Positions 1 to 8,404 of a stretch of DNA of 64,000 nucleotides are shown here, in pieces (the first letter of the stretch is position 1; every line of letters starts with the position of its first letter). A program made the translations under genes and the position numbers. The notes under the pieces are model-generated. The model was not told the DNA's origin, did not search any database, and saw only the letters and a program-made list of their open reading frames with translations. Origin of the DNA: Chitinophagaceae bacterium (GTDB lineage Bacteria; Bacteroidota; Bacteroidia; Chitinophagales; Chitinophagaceae); the NCBI GenBank assembly GCA_016720745.1, contig JADKKA010000007.1, forward strand, positions 62,001 to 126,000, written 5' to 3'.

Positions 1-555
1 CGGGAATACGGCTATCCACCCATGTGGACCCGTCCCAACCGTTTTCAATCCCTGGTGCTTTTTATCCTGGAACAACAGGTATCACTGGCTTCTGCCTATG
101 CGGCTTTTAAAAAACTCAGGGAGAAGATTGGTTATGTTACTCCGGCTAAACTGTTGCAGTTAAGCGATGAAGAAATGCGGGCCTGTTATTTTACCCGGCA
201 GAAAATGGGTTATGCCCGCGGACTGGCCTTAGCGGTGCAATCGGGCTCGATTCGCTTATCGGATTTGTCGCAATTACCCGATGAGTCGGTGCGGGAAAAA
301 ATGATCGTATTAAAAGGCATCGGGCACTGGACCATTGATGTATACCTGATGCATTCCCTGCAGCGGACCGATTTGTTTCCGCTGGGTGATATTGCACTGG
401 TCAACAGCCTGAAGGAAGTAAAAGGGCTACCGAAAGATATCAGCAAAGAAAAAATGCTGGCCATTGCCGAACCCTGGCGGCCCTACCGGACGATTGCGAG
501 TATGATTCTCTGGCATGCGTATATCCAAAAGAGAGGGATTAAGTTGATGGGTTGA
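1..555 (+). CDS. DNA-3-methyladenine glycosylase family protein (HhH-GPD), 5' truncated by window edge
   Basis: Base-excision repair glycosylase of the AlkA/HhH-GPD superfamily, which removes alkylated purines. The reading frame is open from base 1, so the gene starts outside the window; the ATG at 22 is internal because the residues before it (GYPP) continue the family's conserved block. Visible are the EQQVS helix and the helix-hairpin-helix motif LKGIGHWT, followed by the catalytic aspartate in LGDIALVNS. The C-terminal PWRPYR/WHAY pattern is typical. A second, diverged member lies at 21528-22130. The gene ends in 8-bp-periodic intergenic sequence. Confidence 0.9.
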   Translation, partial: REYGYPPMWTRPNRFQSLVLFILEQQVSLASAYAAFKKLREKIGYVTPAKLLQLSDEEMRACYFTRQKMGYARGLALAVQSGSIRLSDLSQLPDESVREKMIVLKGIGHWTIDVYLMHSLQRTDLFPLGDIALVNSLKEVKGLPKDISKEKMLAIAEPWRPYRTIASMILWHAYIQKRGIKLMG

Positions 556-666
556 GTAGTTGACTAGTTAATAAGTTGATATGTTAACAAGTCTAGAACC
601 AGGAGAATCCTTTTCCGTTATGTGGCCCATATCAACTTTCCAACCTGTTAACTTTTCAACTTGAAA
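556..666. repeat. 8-bp-periodic intergenic sequence, two opposed blocks
   Basis: After the glycosylase stop, units such as ttgagtag and ttgactag repeat with period 8 (about 555-595). From about 629 to 665 a second block has units like atcaactt and ttcaactt. The second block is roughly the reverse complement of the first, so the two could pair. The same 8-bp family recurs at 43787-43832. It sits between convergent genes and no coding sequence is visible. Confidence 0.6.
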
Positions 667-1422
667 CTATATATTCAACCCCCCGCAAACACTCAGCGTT
701 TGCCCCGTGATATAAGAAGAAAGATCTGATGCCAGAAATAATGCGGAATTGGCAATATCTTCTGTAGAAGCAAATTTGCCGAGCGGAATACCTGCTTTGT
801 ATTTATCGGCGGCTTCACCGTCTTTGAGATAAGATGTCATATCAGTCTCCACAAAACCAGGTGCAATGGCATTGCAACGGATATTGCGGCTGCCCAGTTC
901 CTTGGCCACTGATTTGGTAAAGCCAATGATACCGGCCTTGCTGGCGGCATAACTGGCCTGTCCTGCATTACCGATTTCACCAATGATAGAACTCATATTG
1001 ATAATGGATCCGCTGCGGGCCTTCATCATGGTACGGATCACTTGTTTGGTCATATAGAATACACTGTTCAGGTTCACCTGGATCACATCATTCCATTGCT
1101 CCGGACTCATCCTCATGAGCAGGTTATCCTTGGAAATACCAGCATTGTTCACCAGGATATCAACGGTGCCAAATTCTTTCAATACATCATTTACAAAGGA
1201 TTCACACTGGGCCAGGTCACCGGCATTGCTCTGGTAAGCTTTTGCCTTTACACCCATGGCCTGCAGTTTCGCCTCTAGCGCGACTGCTTTTTCACGGCTG
1301 CTTTCACTCACATAACTAAAAGCCACATTGGCTCCCTGTTCGGCAAATTTGATAGCAATCCCTTCTCCGATACCACGGGCAGCTCCGGTTACAATGGCAA
1401 CTTTTCCTTCGAGTAATTTCAT
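667..1422 (-). CDS. fabG: 3-oxoacyl-[acyl-carrier-protein] reductase FabG
   Basis: NADPH-dependent short-chain dehydrogenase that reduces 3-oxoacyl-ACP in type II fatty acid elongation (cytosol). The 251-residue protein has the Rossmann motif TGAARGIGEG near residues 12-21, NNAG near residue 91, the catalytic Ser in NMSS, and YAASK near residue 157. The C-terminal GQTLSVCGGLNI matches FabG rather than a generic SDR. The ATG at 1422 is the natural start and the length is normal. It is a lone minus-strand gene about 60 bp downstream of the sugar dehydrogenase gene. Confidence 0.93.
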   Translation of the reverse strand: MKLLEGKVAIVTGAARGIGEGIAIKFAEQGANVAFSYVSESSREKAVALEAKLQAMGVKAKAYQSNAGDLAQCESFVNDVLKEFGTVDILVNNAGISKDNLLMRMSPEQWNDVIQVNLNSVFYMTKQVIRTMMKARSGSIINMSSIIGEIGNAGQASYAASKAGIIGFTKSVAKELGSRNIRCNAIAPGFVETDMTSYLKDGEAADKYKAGIPLGKFASTEDIANSALFLASDLSSYITGQTLSVCGGLNI

Positions 1423-1485
1423 ATAGCAGATTTTGTATCAGGCAAAAAAAAGGAATTAATGGCAAATGACCCTAAAAACCCGGAC

Positions 1486-2673
1486 TCAGTTTTCTTTCCA
1501 AACATAATAGATCACCCCATTCTTGTCATCACTGATAAAAAAGGAGCGGTCATCCCATTGCAGCACATCACAGGGTCGTCCAAAACGTTTGTCTTCGGTT
1601 TTGCCCTGTAAAAAACCACTGACAATCTCGCGGTATTGCCCGTTCGGCAGCATTTGCACCACGGCATTGCCTCTTTGCCGCCATACACTGGTACTGCCAT
1701 GCAGGGCGGTGATAAAGCTATTGTTCAGCAGACTGTCACTGAATACTGAGAAGTAAGTAAATCCCAGCGGAGCTGAATGCGCTTTGATGCCCCACTGGCT
1801 GATCGGTGGTCTTTTGACCCAGGCCGGTTTCAAAGAATCTTTAAATGCGGGATCAGTGATGATTTGTTTCCGGTATTGAAAATAATAAGGCCATCCATAA
1901 AAACTGCCAGGGGTAATCTTCATCAGCTGTTCCTCCGGTTTATCGGGCCCACGGTTATCGCGTCCCATATTGGTGACCCAGAGTTCATCCTTTACCCATT
2001 TGATGCCAACGGCATTGCGTAAGCCACGGGCGATATATTTCAGGTTACTTCCATCCGGGTCCATTTCCACCAGACTGGCCCTGATTTCTTCTTTTTCAAT
2101 ACAGGCATCACAGCTGCTGCCAATAGTGACGTATAATTTATTATGGTGTATAGCGATACTTCTGGTCAGGTGCCAGCCGCCATATTTATAACTCAGTCCG
2201 TAGTCCGGAAAACGGGCAATGATTGTAGGCGGACCGGAAGGTTGCAGTTCACCGGGCAGATACCGGTAATAACTCAGTTTCCCTGTTTCTGCTACATAGA
2301 GAAAATACTCCCCGTTTCGTATGTAGAAGGCTACCTGATTGGGATTATGCAGGTTGCTGAGATAGGTGGTGGTTTTTTGAAATTGCTTACTGCTGTCGGC
2401 CCAGTCTTCCAGGATCAGTACTTTTCCTTTTTTGTTATCAGAGCGGTCCAACATATCGGTGATGAATAACCGGCCATCCGGACTGACACAAAAAAATCTT
2501 GGCCGGTTCAGGCCTTCTGCGGCTACGGCTATCCGGTAACCTTCCGGAACCAGTAATGAAAAAGCGGTTTTGTTCTTCAGCCGGACTTCTTGTTTCACCA
2601 GTTTAAGTGGTAGCTGCGACTGGCCATTAGATACAAAAAAGAAGAGGAGGAATAGTAGTAGTAATGATTTCAT
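1486..2673 (-). CDS. PQQ-dependent sugar dehydrogenase-like secreted protein
   Basis: Predicted soluble periplasmic quinoprotein of the glucose/sorbosone dehydrogenase type, a six-bladed beta-propeller. I chose the ATG at 2673 because it begins a clear signal peptide (MKSLLLLFLLFFF) and leaves an 11 bp gap after the GH3 gene; the longer frame from 2724 would overlap GH3. Family blocks visible: a PEGYRI start of the first blade, GSSCDACIEKEEIRA, IARGLRNAVG, YGWPYYF and a C-terminal GRPCDVLQWDD. Mature length of about 375 residues fits. The substrate cannot be told from sequence. Confidence 0.8.
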   Translation of the reverse strand: MKSLLLLFLLFFFVSNGQSQLPLKLVKQEVRLKNKTAFSLLVPEGYRIAVAAEGLNRPRFFCVSPDGRLFITDMLDRSDNKKGKVLILEDWADSSKQFQKTTTYLSNLHNPNQVAFYIRNGEYFLYVAETGKLSYYRYLPGELQPSGPPTIIARFPDYGLSYKYGGWHLTRSIAIHHNKLYVTIGSSCDACIEKEEIRASLVEMDPDGSNLKYIARGLRNAVGIKWVKDELWVTNMGRDNRGPDKPEEQLMKITPGSFYGWPYYFQYRKQIITDPAFKDSLKPAWVKRPPISQWGIKAHSAPLGFTYFSVFSDSLLNNSFITALHGSTSVWRQRGNAVVQMLPNGQYREIVSGFLQGKTEDKRFGRPCDVLQWDDRSFFISDDKNGVIYYVWKEN

Positions 2674-2683
2674 ACCCGATTGC

Positions 2684-4189
2684 TTATCCCAGGGAAAGAA
2701 TTTCTTCCAGTAATTTTCGGTCATTGCTCAGGCGGGGTACCTTGTGTTGTCCGCCCAGTTTTCCTTTGCTGTGCAGCCACTCATTAAAGCGGCCATCTTT
2801 CAGTGCATGTACCACCGGTGCCCGAAGGGCGATATTCTTATAGCGTTTTGCTTCGTAATCACTGTTGATACTTTGCAATGCCTTGTCCAGTGCTTCAGTA
2901 AACTGTTCGAGATCATCCGGGGCTTTATCAAATTCAATCAACCATTCATGCGCACCATTGCCGCCATCTGAAAAATAGATGGGCGCAGCCGTATAATCAT
3001 TTACTACTGCCCCGGTTTTTTCGCAGGCAATGGTGACTGCCTGATCGGTATTGTCAACAATTACTTCTTCTCCAAAGGCATTAATAAAATGTTTGAGCCG
3101 GCCGGATACCCTGACCTTAAAAGGTTGCAGGGAAGTAAACTGAATGGTATCTCCCACCAGGTAACGCCAGAGCCCTCCATTGGTGCTGATCACAGGGGCG
3201 TAGTTTTTGCCCAGTTCTACCTGTTGCAGACCGATGGTTTGCGGATCTTTTTTTCCGTATTCACTCACCAGCATGAACTCATAAAATATACCATGATCAG
3301 TGAAGAGTAGCATGCCGTCATCTCCGGGTTGTTCCTGTGCGGCAAAGAATCCTTCGCTGGCATTGTACATTTCCAGGTAATTGATATCCTTGCCAATGAT
3401 TCTCTGAAACTGTTCGCGGTAGGGAGTAAAAGATACCCCGCCATGCATATATAATTCAAGAGAAGGCCATACTTCACTGATGGTTTTTTTGCCGGTAATT
3501 TCCAAAATTCTTTTAAAAAGCACCAGGGTCCAGGTGGGCACACCGGAAACGGATGTCACTACTTCGTTAATGGTGGCTTCGGCAATTTTTTCAATCTTAC
3601 TTTCCCATTCATCCATCAGGGCAATACTCAGGTCGGGGGTGCGGAGCCAGTGTGCCCAGAAAGGTGAGTTCTGAAATAATACTGCACTCAGATCGCCATA
3701 ATGTGCTTCATGGTTTACCGGGTTGATACTATGGCTGCCGCCAATCACAAGTCCTTTGCCGGTCAGCAGGGCAGAATCCGGCCGGTACTGGTAATACATA
3801 CACAGCACATCTTTGGAAGCTTTGTAATGACCATCTTCCAGGCTTTCATTGCTGACCGGGATGAATTTGCTTTTATCACTGGTGGTGCCACTGCTTTTGG
3901 CAAACCAGTAAATGGGGGTATTCCATAAAATATCCTGTTCCCCCTTCATGATCCTTTCTATATATGGCTTGAGGTCGTCGTACTCATGTACGGGTACGGC
4001 CGCCTTAAAATCTTTTACATTGAAGAGATTGGTGAAGTCATATTTGCGGCCAAATTCAGTGTACTGGGCTGAGGTAACCAGTTCCTGCAATACCTCCCTT
4101 TGTGCATCAAAGGGGTTATTTTTCCAGGCTTTGATGCGCCAGTGCCGCATACGGGCCAGAGATGATATGGCAGGAGAGAGGAGGTTCAC
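2684..4189 (-). CDS. GH3 auxin-responsive promoter family protein
   Basis: Bacterial member of the GH3 acyl-acid amido synthetase family (ANL-like adenylating fold). In plants these conjugate amino acids to auxin or jasmonate; the role in Bacteroidota is not established. The ATP-binding segment SSGTTSDKSKFIP lies near residues 95-107, followed by the family pattern EMYNASEGFFAAQ and the conserved C-terminal GGQHKVPRL. 501 residues is full length. The start codon is GTG at 4189; a TATTTTGG stretch just upstream may be its -7 box. It precedes the sugar dehydrogenase with 11 bp between, suggesting co-transcription. Confidence 0.85.
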   Translation of the reverse strand: MNLLSPAISSLARMRHWRIKAWKNNPFDAQREVLQELVTSAQYTEFGRKYDFTNLFNVKDFKAAVPVHEYDDLKPYIERIMKGEQDILWNTPIYWFAKSSGTTSDKSKFIPVSNESLEDGHYKASKDVLCMYYQYRPDSALLTGKGLVIGGSHSINPVNHEAHYGDLSAVLFQNSPFWAHWLRTPDLSIALMDEWESKIEKIAEATINEVVTSVSGVPTWTLVLFKRILEITGKKTISEVWPSLELYMHGGVSFTPYREQFQRIIGKDINYLEMYNASEGFFAAQEQPGDDGMLLFTDHGIFYEFMLVSEYGKKDPQTIGLQQVELGKNYAPVISTNGGLWRYLVGDTIQFTSLQPFKVRVSGRLKHFINAFGEEVIVDNTDQAVTIACEKTGAVVNDYTAAPIYFSDGGNGAHEWLIEFDKAPDDLEQFTEALDKALQSINSDYEAKRYKNIALRAPVVHALKDGRFNEWLHSKGKLGGQHKVPRLSNDRKLLEEILSLG

Positions 4190-4213
4190 GTTGCTGCCAA
4201 AATAGGTAATTTT

Positions 4214-5209
4214 TTATTCAGCTGAAGAATAAGCAGAGAGAATTGCCTTTCTTAATTTTTCTTTGAGTACATCATCGCAGAAAGCGTGTTGTATCGCTTC
4301 CAGGTTACAATGCAGGAAGTCTTCTTTTTTCCACTGAAAAACAGCTTCCACCAGCTGGTATTCACTGCTCAGGTTCACATCAGAAATGGTCCGGCAGTCA
4401 GTATTTAAACTCATCGATACTCCATGCCGGTAAATGCGGTCGAGCGGATGATCGGCAATGGTATCCACTATGTTGGTCTGGACATTACTGGTCGGACAAA
4501 CTTCCAAATGAATATCGTTTGCTTTCAGCTGATCCAGCAGGGCGGGATCTTCGGCGCTGCGTACACCATGACCAATCCGGGAAGGATGAAAACACTGCAA
4601 TGTTTTTTTTACGCTATCAGGACCCGACGCTTCACCGGCATGAGCGGTGCAGGGGATGCCCAGTTCCTGGGCCAGTTCAAATGCTTTGATATGGGCTGTA
4701 ACCGGGTAACCGGCTTCATCTCCGGCAATATCAAAACCCAGCACATGGGTGCCTTTGAATTGTTCGGCCAGCCGGATCGTTTCCAGGCTTTGGGCCTCAT
4801 TATAATGACGCAGGGTACAAAGTATCAAACCGGCCTCTACTCCCGTTGATACGATCCCTTCAGATACCGCATCATTCACAGTTTGCACCACAGTGGCCGG
4901 GTCCAGTCCACCGGCAATATGTAACAAAGGGGCAAACCTGATTTCGGCATAAATCACCTGATCGGCCTTTAATTGTTCAAAAAGATCCAGTGTCACCCAT
5001 CGTAATTGCTCTCTGGTTTGCATCAGCTCAAATCCTTTCACGGCACGGGTGAGATAATCATTCAGGTCCGTGCATTTAGGAGGGGCAATAAAGGAATCCC
5101 GGTATTCTTCCAGGGTAATAGCAGGATTGATCTGCTGTACCACTTTATAACTGAGACTGCAGTCGAGGTGAAGATGAAGTTCTATTTTAGGGAGCGATCG
5201 GTAATCCAT
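4214..5209 (-). CDS. add: Adenosine deaminase family protein
   Basis: Zinc-dependent amidohydrolase that deaminates (deoxy)adenosine to inosine in purine salvage. Metal and catalytic motifs are present: HLHLD near the N-terminus, CTAHAGEAS with the catalytic Glu, IGHGVR, and SLNTDCRTIS carrying the C-terminal Asp ligand. About 331 residues, the usual size. The ATG at 5209 is preferred over an upstream in-frame GTG at 5215. It lies 25 bp upstream of the GH3 gene on the same strand. The NTDCR variant places it in the subgroup with Add/aminodeoxyfutalosine-deaminase-like enzymes, so substrate preference is not certain. Confidence 0.87.
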   Translation of the reverse strand: MDYRSLPKIELHLHLDCSLSYKVVQQINPAITLEEYRDSFIAPPKCTDLNDYLTRAVKGFELMQTREQLRWVTLDLFEQLKADQVIYAEIRFAPLLHIAGGLDPATVVQTVNDAVSEGIVSTGVEAGLILCTLRHYNEAQSLETIRLAEQFKGTHVLGFDIAGDEAGYPVTAHIKAFELAQELGIPCTAHAGEASGPDSVKKTLQCFHPSRIGHGVRSAEDPALLDQLKANDIHLEVCPTSNVQTNIVDTIADHPLDRIYRHGVSMSLNTDCRTISDVNLSSEYQLVEAVFQWKKEDFLHCNLEAIQHAFCDDVLKEKLRKAILSAYSSAE

Positions 5210-5350
5210 AAACACTGGCCTTTTCGATTGAGGTAAACCACAAAATAACCGGAAATAAGTATGAATCTGCTTTTTTCCGCCATTGTTTTTGGTTCATCAA
5301 TGAGCCGGAATGGCCACTGATACATGTGTTCATGAATCAGGCGGTATCTC

Positions 5351-6046
5351 TTATTCCCCGAATGCCAGGATAGGCAGGATGTCTTTCAGGGTTTCCAAGC
5401 TGTGAAATCGGGCATGTTCAATCGTTCCTTCTACTTTTTCATGTTCCCAGGTGGTATGATAGGGTACATGGATGGCATGGCCGCCGATACTCAGCACTGG
5501 CAATACATCGGATTTAAGGGAGTTGCCAATCATCACGAATTCTTCCGGGGCAATATCAAGATGACGGATCAGTGACTGATAATCGGCTTCCTGTTTATCA
5601 CTCATGATTTCAATATGGTGAAAATGGGCTTCCAGTCCAGATTTTTTGAGTTTGCGTTCCTGGTCCAGCAGATCGCCCTTGGTCGCCATCACCAGGCGGT
5701 ATTTTCCTTTGAGCTGTGAAAGGGTTTCGGGTACGCCTTCGAGCAGTTCAACCGGTTTGGCCAGCAGGTCCTTGCCAAACTGAATGGCTTTTTCAATCAC
5801 ATGATGCGGGACGGTATTATCAGATACCCGAAGGGCAGTTTCCACCATGCTCAGCATAAAACCTTTTACACCGTAGCCATACAAAGGGATATTCTGTAAT
5901 TCTGTTTTATATAATTCTCTGGTGGCGGAATGATGGGGCAGGTAGTCTTCCAGCAGGGCACTGAATTGATCTTCGGCTTCCCGGAAATAAGGTTCATTGA
6001 CCCAGAGGGTATCATCGGCATCGAAAGCGATTACTTTAAAAGGCAT
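5351..6046 (-). CDS. HAD family hydrolase
   Basis: Cytosolic haloacid-dehalogenase superfamily phosphatase. Motif I is FDADDTLW (residues about 8-15) with the nucleophilic Asp and the general acid two residues later. Motif II is the Thr in MATKGD, motif III a Lys near the middle, and motif IV is GNSLKSDV. At 231 residues with a helical cap between motifs I and II it resembles YjjG/phosphoglycolate-phosphatase-like enzymes. The substrate is unknown. It starts 12 bp after the lptB stop, so the two genes probably share a transcript. Confidence 0.85.
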   Translation of the reverse strand: MPFKVIAFDADDTLWVNEPYFREAEDQFSALLEDYLPHHSATRELYKTELQNIPLYGYGVKGFMLSMVETALRVSDNTVPHHVIEKAIQFGKDLLAKPVELLEGVPETLSQLKGKYRLVMATKGDLLDQERKLKKSGLEAHFHHIEIMSDKQEADYQSLIRHLDIAPEEFVMIGNSLKSDVLPVLSIGGHAIHVPYHTTWEHEKVEGTIEHARFHSLETLKDILPILAFGE

Positions 6047-6058
6047 TTGTCTGTTGGC

Positions 6059-7144
6059 TTAGTTCTTTTTTGCTTTGAGGAAAAGCAGGATAGTGTTGAG
6101 ATCAGTATAGACGCTTCTGTCTTTGGTCAACAGAAGTCCGGCTCTTTCTTCCAGCTCCACATCATTTTGTTCCTTCGCGAAGTGGAGAAGTGAGGTTTTT
6201 GTTTCGGCTAAAAATCTGCCAAAGTCATCGAGTCCTAGATCAGATACTTCAAATTCATTATGTAAGCCGGTATAAGCCCCGCCGGCGCTTCTGCTTTGGG
6301 CAGCTTCGGCTTCGTCAATTTTTTGAGACCACTGTACCGCACTTTCAACAGTATGAATCATCGCATCCAGTCCTGTTTTTCTTTCACCCCTGGCCTCTTC
6401 GTGTAAATAATCCTTTCTTTTCAATTCAAAATTCCTTCCGAGATAGAGTCGTTTCACTTCATCATCTGCTGCCAGTTCTTCTGCCGTACCATGTTTGTAA
6501 ATCTTTCCCTCGATCAGCAGATAGGCCCGGTCGCAGATAGAAAGGGTTTCGGTTACATTGTGATCAGTGATCAGTATACCGATATTCTTATGTTTGAGTT
6601 TGGCCACAATGGCCTGTATATCTTCCACCGCAATCGGGTCAATCCCGGCAAAGGGCTCATCCAGCAGGATGAATTTGGGGTCCACCGATAAAGCCCTGGC
6701 GATTTCAGTTCTTCTTCTTTCCCCGCCACTCAGTACATCTCCATTGCTTTTGCGTACATGCTGGAGCCGGAATTCTTTCAGCAGGGTCTCCAGTTTATTG
6801 CGTTGTTCCTCTTTACTTAGTTTGGTCATTTCCAATACAGCGGAAATATTATCCTCCACACTCAGTTTACGGAATACCGAAGCTTCCTGTGGCAGGTAAC
6901 CGATTCCCATCTGTGCCCTTTTATACATCGGCAGGGCCGTGATGTCCTGGTCATTCAGGAATACCTTTCCCTCGTCGGGTTTTACCAGTCCGACCACCTG
7001 GTAAAAGGAAGTGGTCTTACCGGCCCCGTTGGGTCCCAGCAGTCCTACGATTTCCCCCTGTTTTACTTCAAAGGATACGTGGTTCACCACAATGCGGTTC
7101 CCGTATTTCTTAACCAGGTCTCTTGTTTGTATGGAAAAGCTCAT
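6059..7144 (-). CDS. lptB: LPS export ABC transporter ATP-binding protein LptB, with C-terminal extension
   Basis: ATPase of the Lpt machine that drives lipopolysaccharide from the inner membrane to the cell surface. Walker A GPNGAGKT (residues 37-44), Q-loop YLPQEASVF, signature LSGGERRR, Walker B ILLDEPFAGID and H-loop TDHN are all present. The ATG at 7144 (MSFSIQ) is the start; the frame extends to a TTG at 7153 that overlaps the likely promoter. The core ends near residue 245 (YLGRNFELKR) and about 115 further residues follow, charged and helical, which enteric LptB (about 240 residues) lacks. Confidence 0.9.
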   Translation of the reverse strand: MSFSIQTRDLVKKYGNRIVVNHVSFEVKQGEIVGLLGPNGAGKTTSFYQVVGLVKPDEGKVFLNDQDITALPMYKRAQMGIGYLPQEASVFRKLSVEDNISAVLEMTKLSKEEQRNKLETLLKEFRLQHVRKSNGDVLSGGERRRTEIARALSVDPKFILLDEPFAGIDPIAVEDIQAIVAKLKHKNIGILITDHNVTETLSICDRAYLLIEGKIYKHGTAEELAADDEVKRLYLGRNFELKRKDYLHEEARGERKTGLDAMIHTVESAVQWSQKIDEAEAAQSRSAGGAYTGLHNEFEVSDLGLDDFGRFLAETKTSLLHFAKEQNDVELEERAGLLLTKDRSVYTDLNTILLFLKAKKN

Positions 7145-7150
7145 GCCCGG

Positions 7151-7158
7151 CAAAAATA
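7151..7158 (-). promoter_or_regulatory. Bacteroidota -7 box for lptB
   Basis: Read on the minus strand the bases are TATTTTTG, an exact match to the TAnnTTTG -7 consensus. It lies 6 bp upstream of the lptB ATG, implying a very short or leaderless transcript. A clear -33 TTG was not identified. Confidence 0.45.
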
Positions 7159-7205
7159 AGCTTTGGCAGGCTACGGACTCCTTTTCATGGGTATTTAACG
7201 CTGTT

Positions 7206-7235
7206 TTGACTAATCACGCTGCATCGTTAGCTTTG
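7206..7235 (+). promoter_or_regulatory. Promoter of metF (TTG - 19 bp - TAGCTTTG)
   Basis: TTG at 7206-7208 and TAGCTTTG at 7228-7235 are separated by 19 bp, matching the Bacteroidota housekeeping promoter (-33 TTG, -7 TAnnTTTG). The metF ATG follows 8 bp downstream, so the leader would be very short. Confidence 0.6.
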
Positions 7236-7242
7236 CAGCCTT

Positions 7243-8193
7243 ATGAAAGTAACGGATCATATCAAAGACGCAGCAGGAACCCTTGTTTCATTTGAAGTGT
7301 TACCACCCCTGAAGGGAAAAGGTATTGATGCCCTTTACCGGCACCTCGATCCCCTGATGGCATTTAATCCTGCCTATATTAATGTTACCTATCACCGCAG
7401 TGAACATGTGTTCAAGAAAAGAGCAGATGGCAGTTTTGAAAAAGTAGTGGTCAGGAAAAGACCCGGCACCGAAGCCATTTGTGCGGCCATCATGAATAAA
7501 TACAATGTGGATACCGTACCCCATATTATCTGCGGTGGCTTTTCCCTGCAGGATACAGAAGATGCTTTGCTGACCCTGAGTTACCTGGGTATTGATAATG
7601 TGCTGGTGCTTCGGGGCGATGCCGCCAAGAACGAATCTGCTTTTGAACCGGAACCGGGCGGACATAAATTCGCCAGTGACCTGCTCAAACAGGTAACCAA
7701 CCTGAATGCCGGTGTATACCTGGAAGATGAACTCAAGGGCACCCATAAAACCGGTTTCTGTATTGGTGTGGCCGGTTATCCGGAAAAACATTTTGAGGCG
7801 CCCAATATGGATAGCGATCTGAATTACCTGAAGAAAAAAGTAGATGCCGGTGCAGACTATATCGTGACCCAGATGTTCTACGACAATGCCAAATTCCATG
7901 CATTTGTAAAAGCCTGCCGCGAAGCCGGTATCCAGGTTCCCATTATTCCGGGGATGAAACCCATTACTTCCAAAAAGCAGCTGACGGTGCTGCCCAAGAC
8001 CTTTCATATTGACCTGCCTACTGAATTAAGCAATGAAGTCCTCCGCTGTAAAACAGATGAAGAAGTAGAAAAAGTAGGAGAACAATGGCTGCTCCAGCAA
8101 TCAAGAGAACTCAAAGAAGCCGGTGTACCCGTGCTGCATTATTATACCCTGGGCAAACCACATGTAGTGGCGAATGTGGTCAGACAATTGTAG
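7243..8193 (+). CDS. metF: Methylenetetrahydrofolate reductase
   Basis: Flavoenzyme reducing 5,10-methylene-THF to 5-methyl-THF, the methyl donor for methionine synthesis. Conserved elements are FEVLPP near residue 18 (the active-site Glu of the FEFFPP motif), the TYH strand, the LRGD motif that binds FAD, GVAGYPE, a KKKVDAGADYIVTQMFYD block and IIPGMKPI. 316 residues is the usual length for the bacterial enzyme, which lacks the regulatory domain of eukaryotes. It is a single plus-strand gene with its own promoter, divergent from lptB. Confidence 0.95.
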   Translation: MKVTDHIKDAAGTLVSFEVLPPLKGKGIDALYRHLDPLMAFNPAYINVTYHRSEHVFKKRADGSFEKVVVRKRPGTEAICAAIMNKYNVDTVPHIICGGFSLQDTEDALLTLSYLGIDNVLVLRGDAAKNESAFEPEPGGHKFASDLLKQVTNLNAGVYLEDELKGTHKTGFCIGVAGYPEKHFEAPNMDSDLNYLKKKVDAGADYIVTQMFYDNAKFHAFVKACREAGIQVPIIPGMKPITSKKQLTVLPKTFHIDLPTELSNEVLRCKTDEEVEKVGEQWLLQQSRELKEAGVPVLHYYTLGKPHVVANVVRQL

Positions 8194-8197
8194 AAGG

Positions 8198-8404
8198 CAG
8201 GTATTGGGAATTAGTTATTGGGTATTGGGTTTCCTTACATCAGATTTTCCTACAGCGGAGTAAAAACTTACCGTTCTATACTCATAACTCCAGACTCTCG
8301 AATTCTCTTCTCCCCTTCAGGGGCTGAGGGTGACTCTCGACACATTACTGTCGACTGCTAGCTGTCGACTGCCGACTGTAGACTGCTGACTGTCGACTGC
8401 CTAC
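8198..8404. repeat. 7-bp-periodic intergenic repeats between metF and the foldase gene
   Basis: Two blocks of degenerate heptads are visible. At about 8202-8235 the units are of the type ggtattg. At 8349-8404 eight units of the type tgtcgac alternate with tgcNNNc, giving a 14-bp super-period repeated four times. The last unit runs into the stop codon of the minus-strand peptidylprolyl isomerase gene. A short hairpin of the ccccttcagggg type lies between the blocks near 8313-8324. Confidence 0.7.

Noticed and set aside
8349..8404. Tandem repeats suggestive of a CRISPR array
   Set aside because: Units are 7/14 bp without spacers of fixed 30-40 bp, and no cas genes are present.
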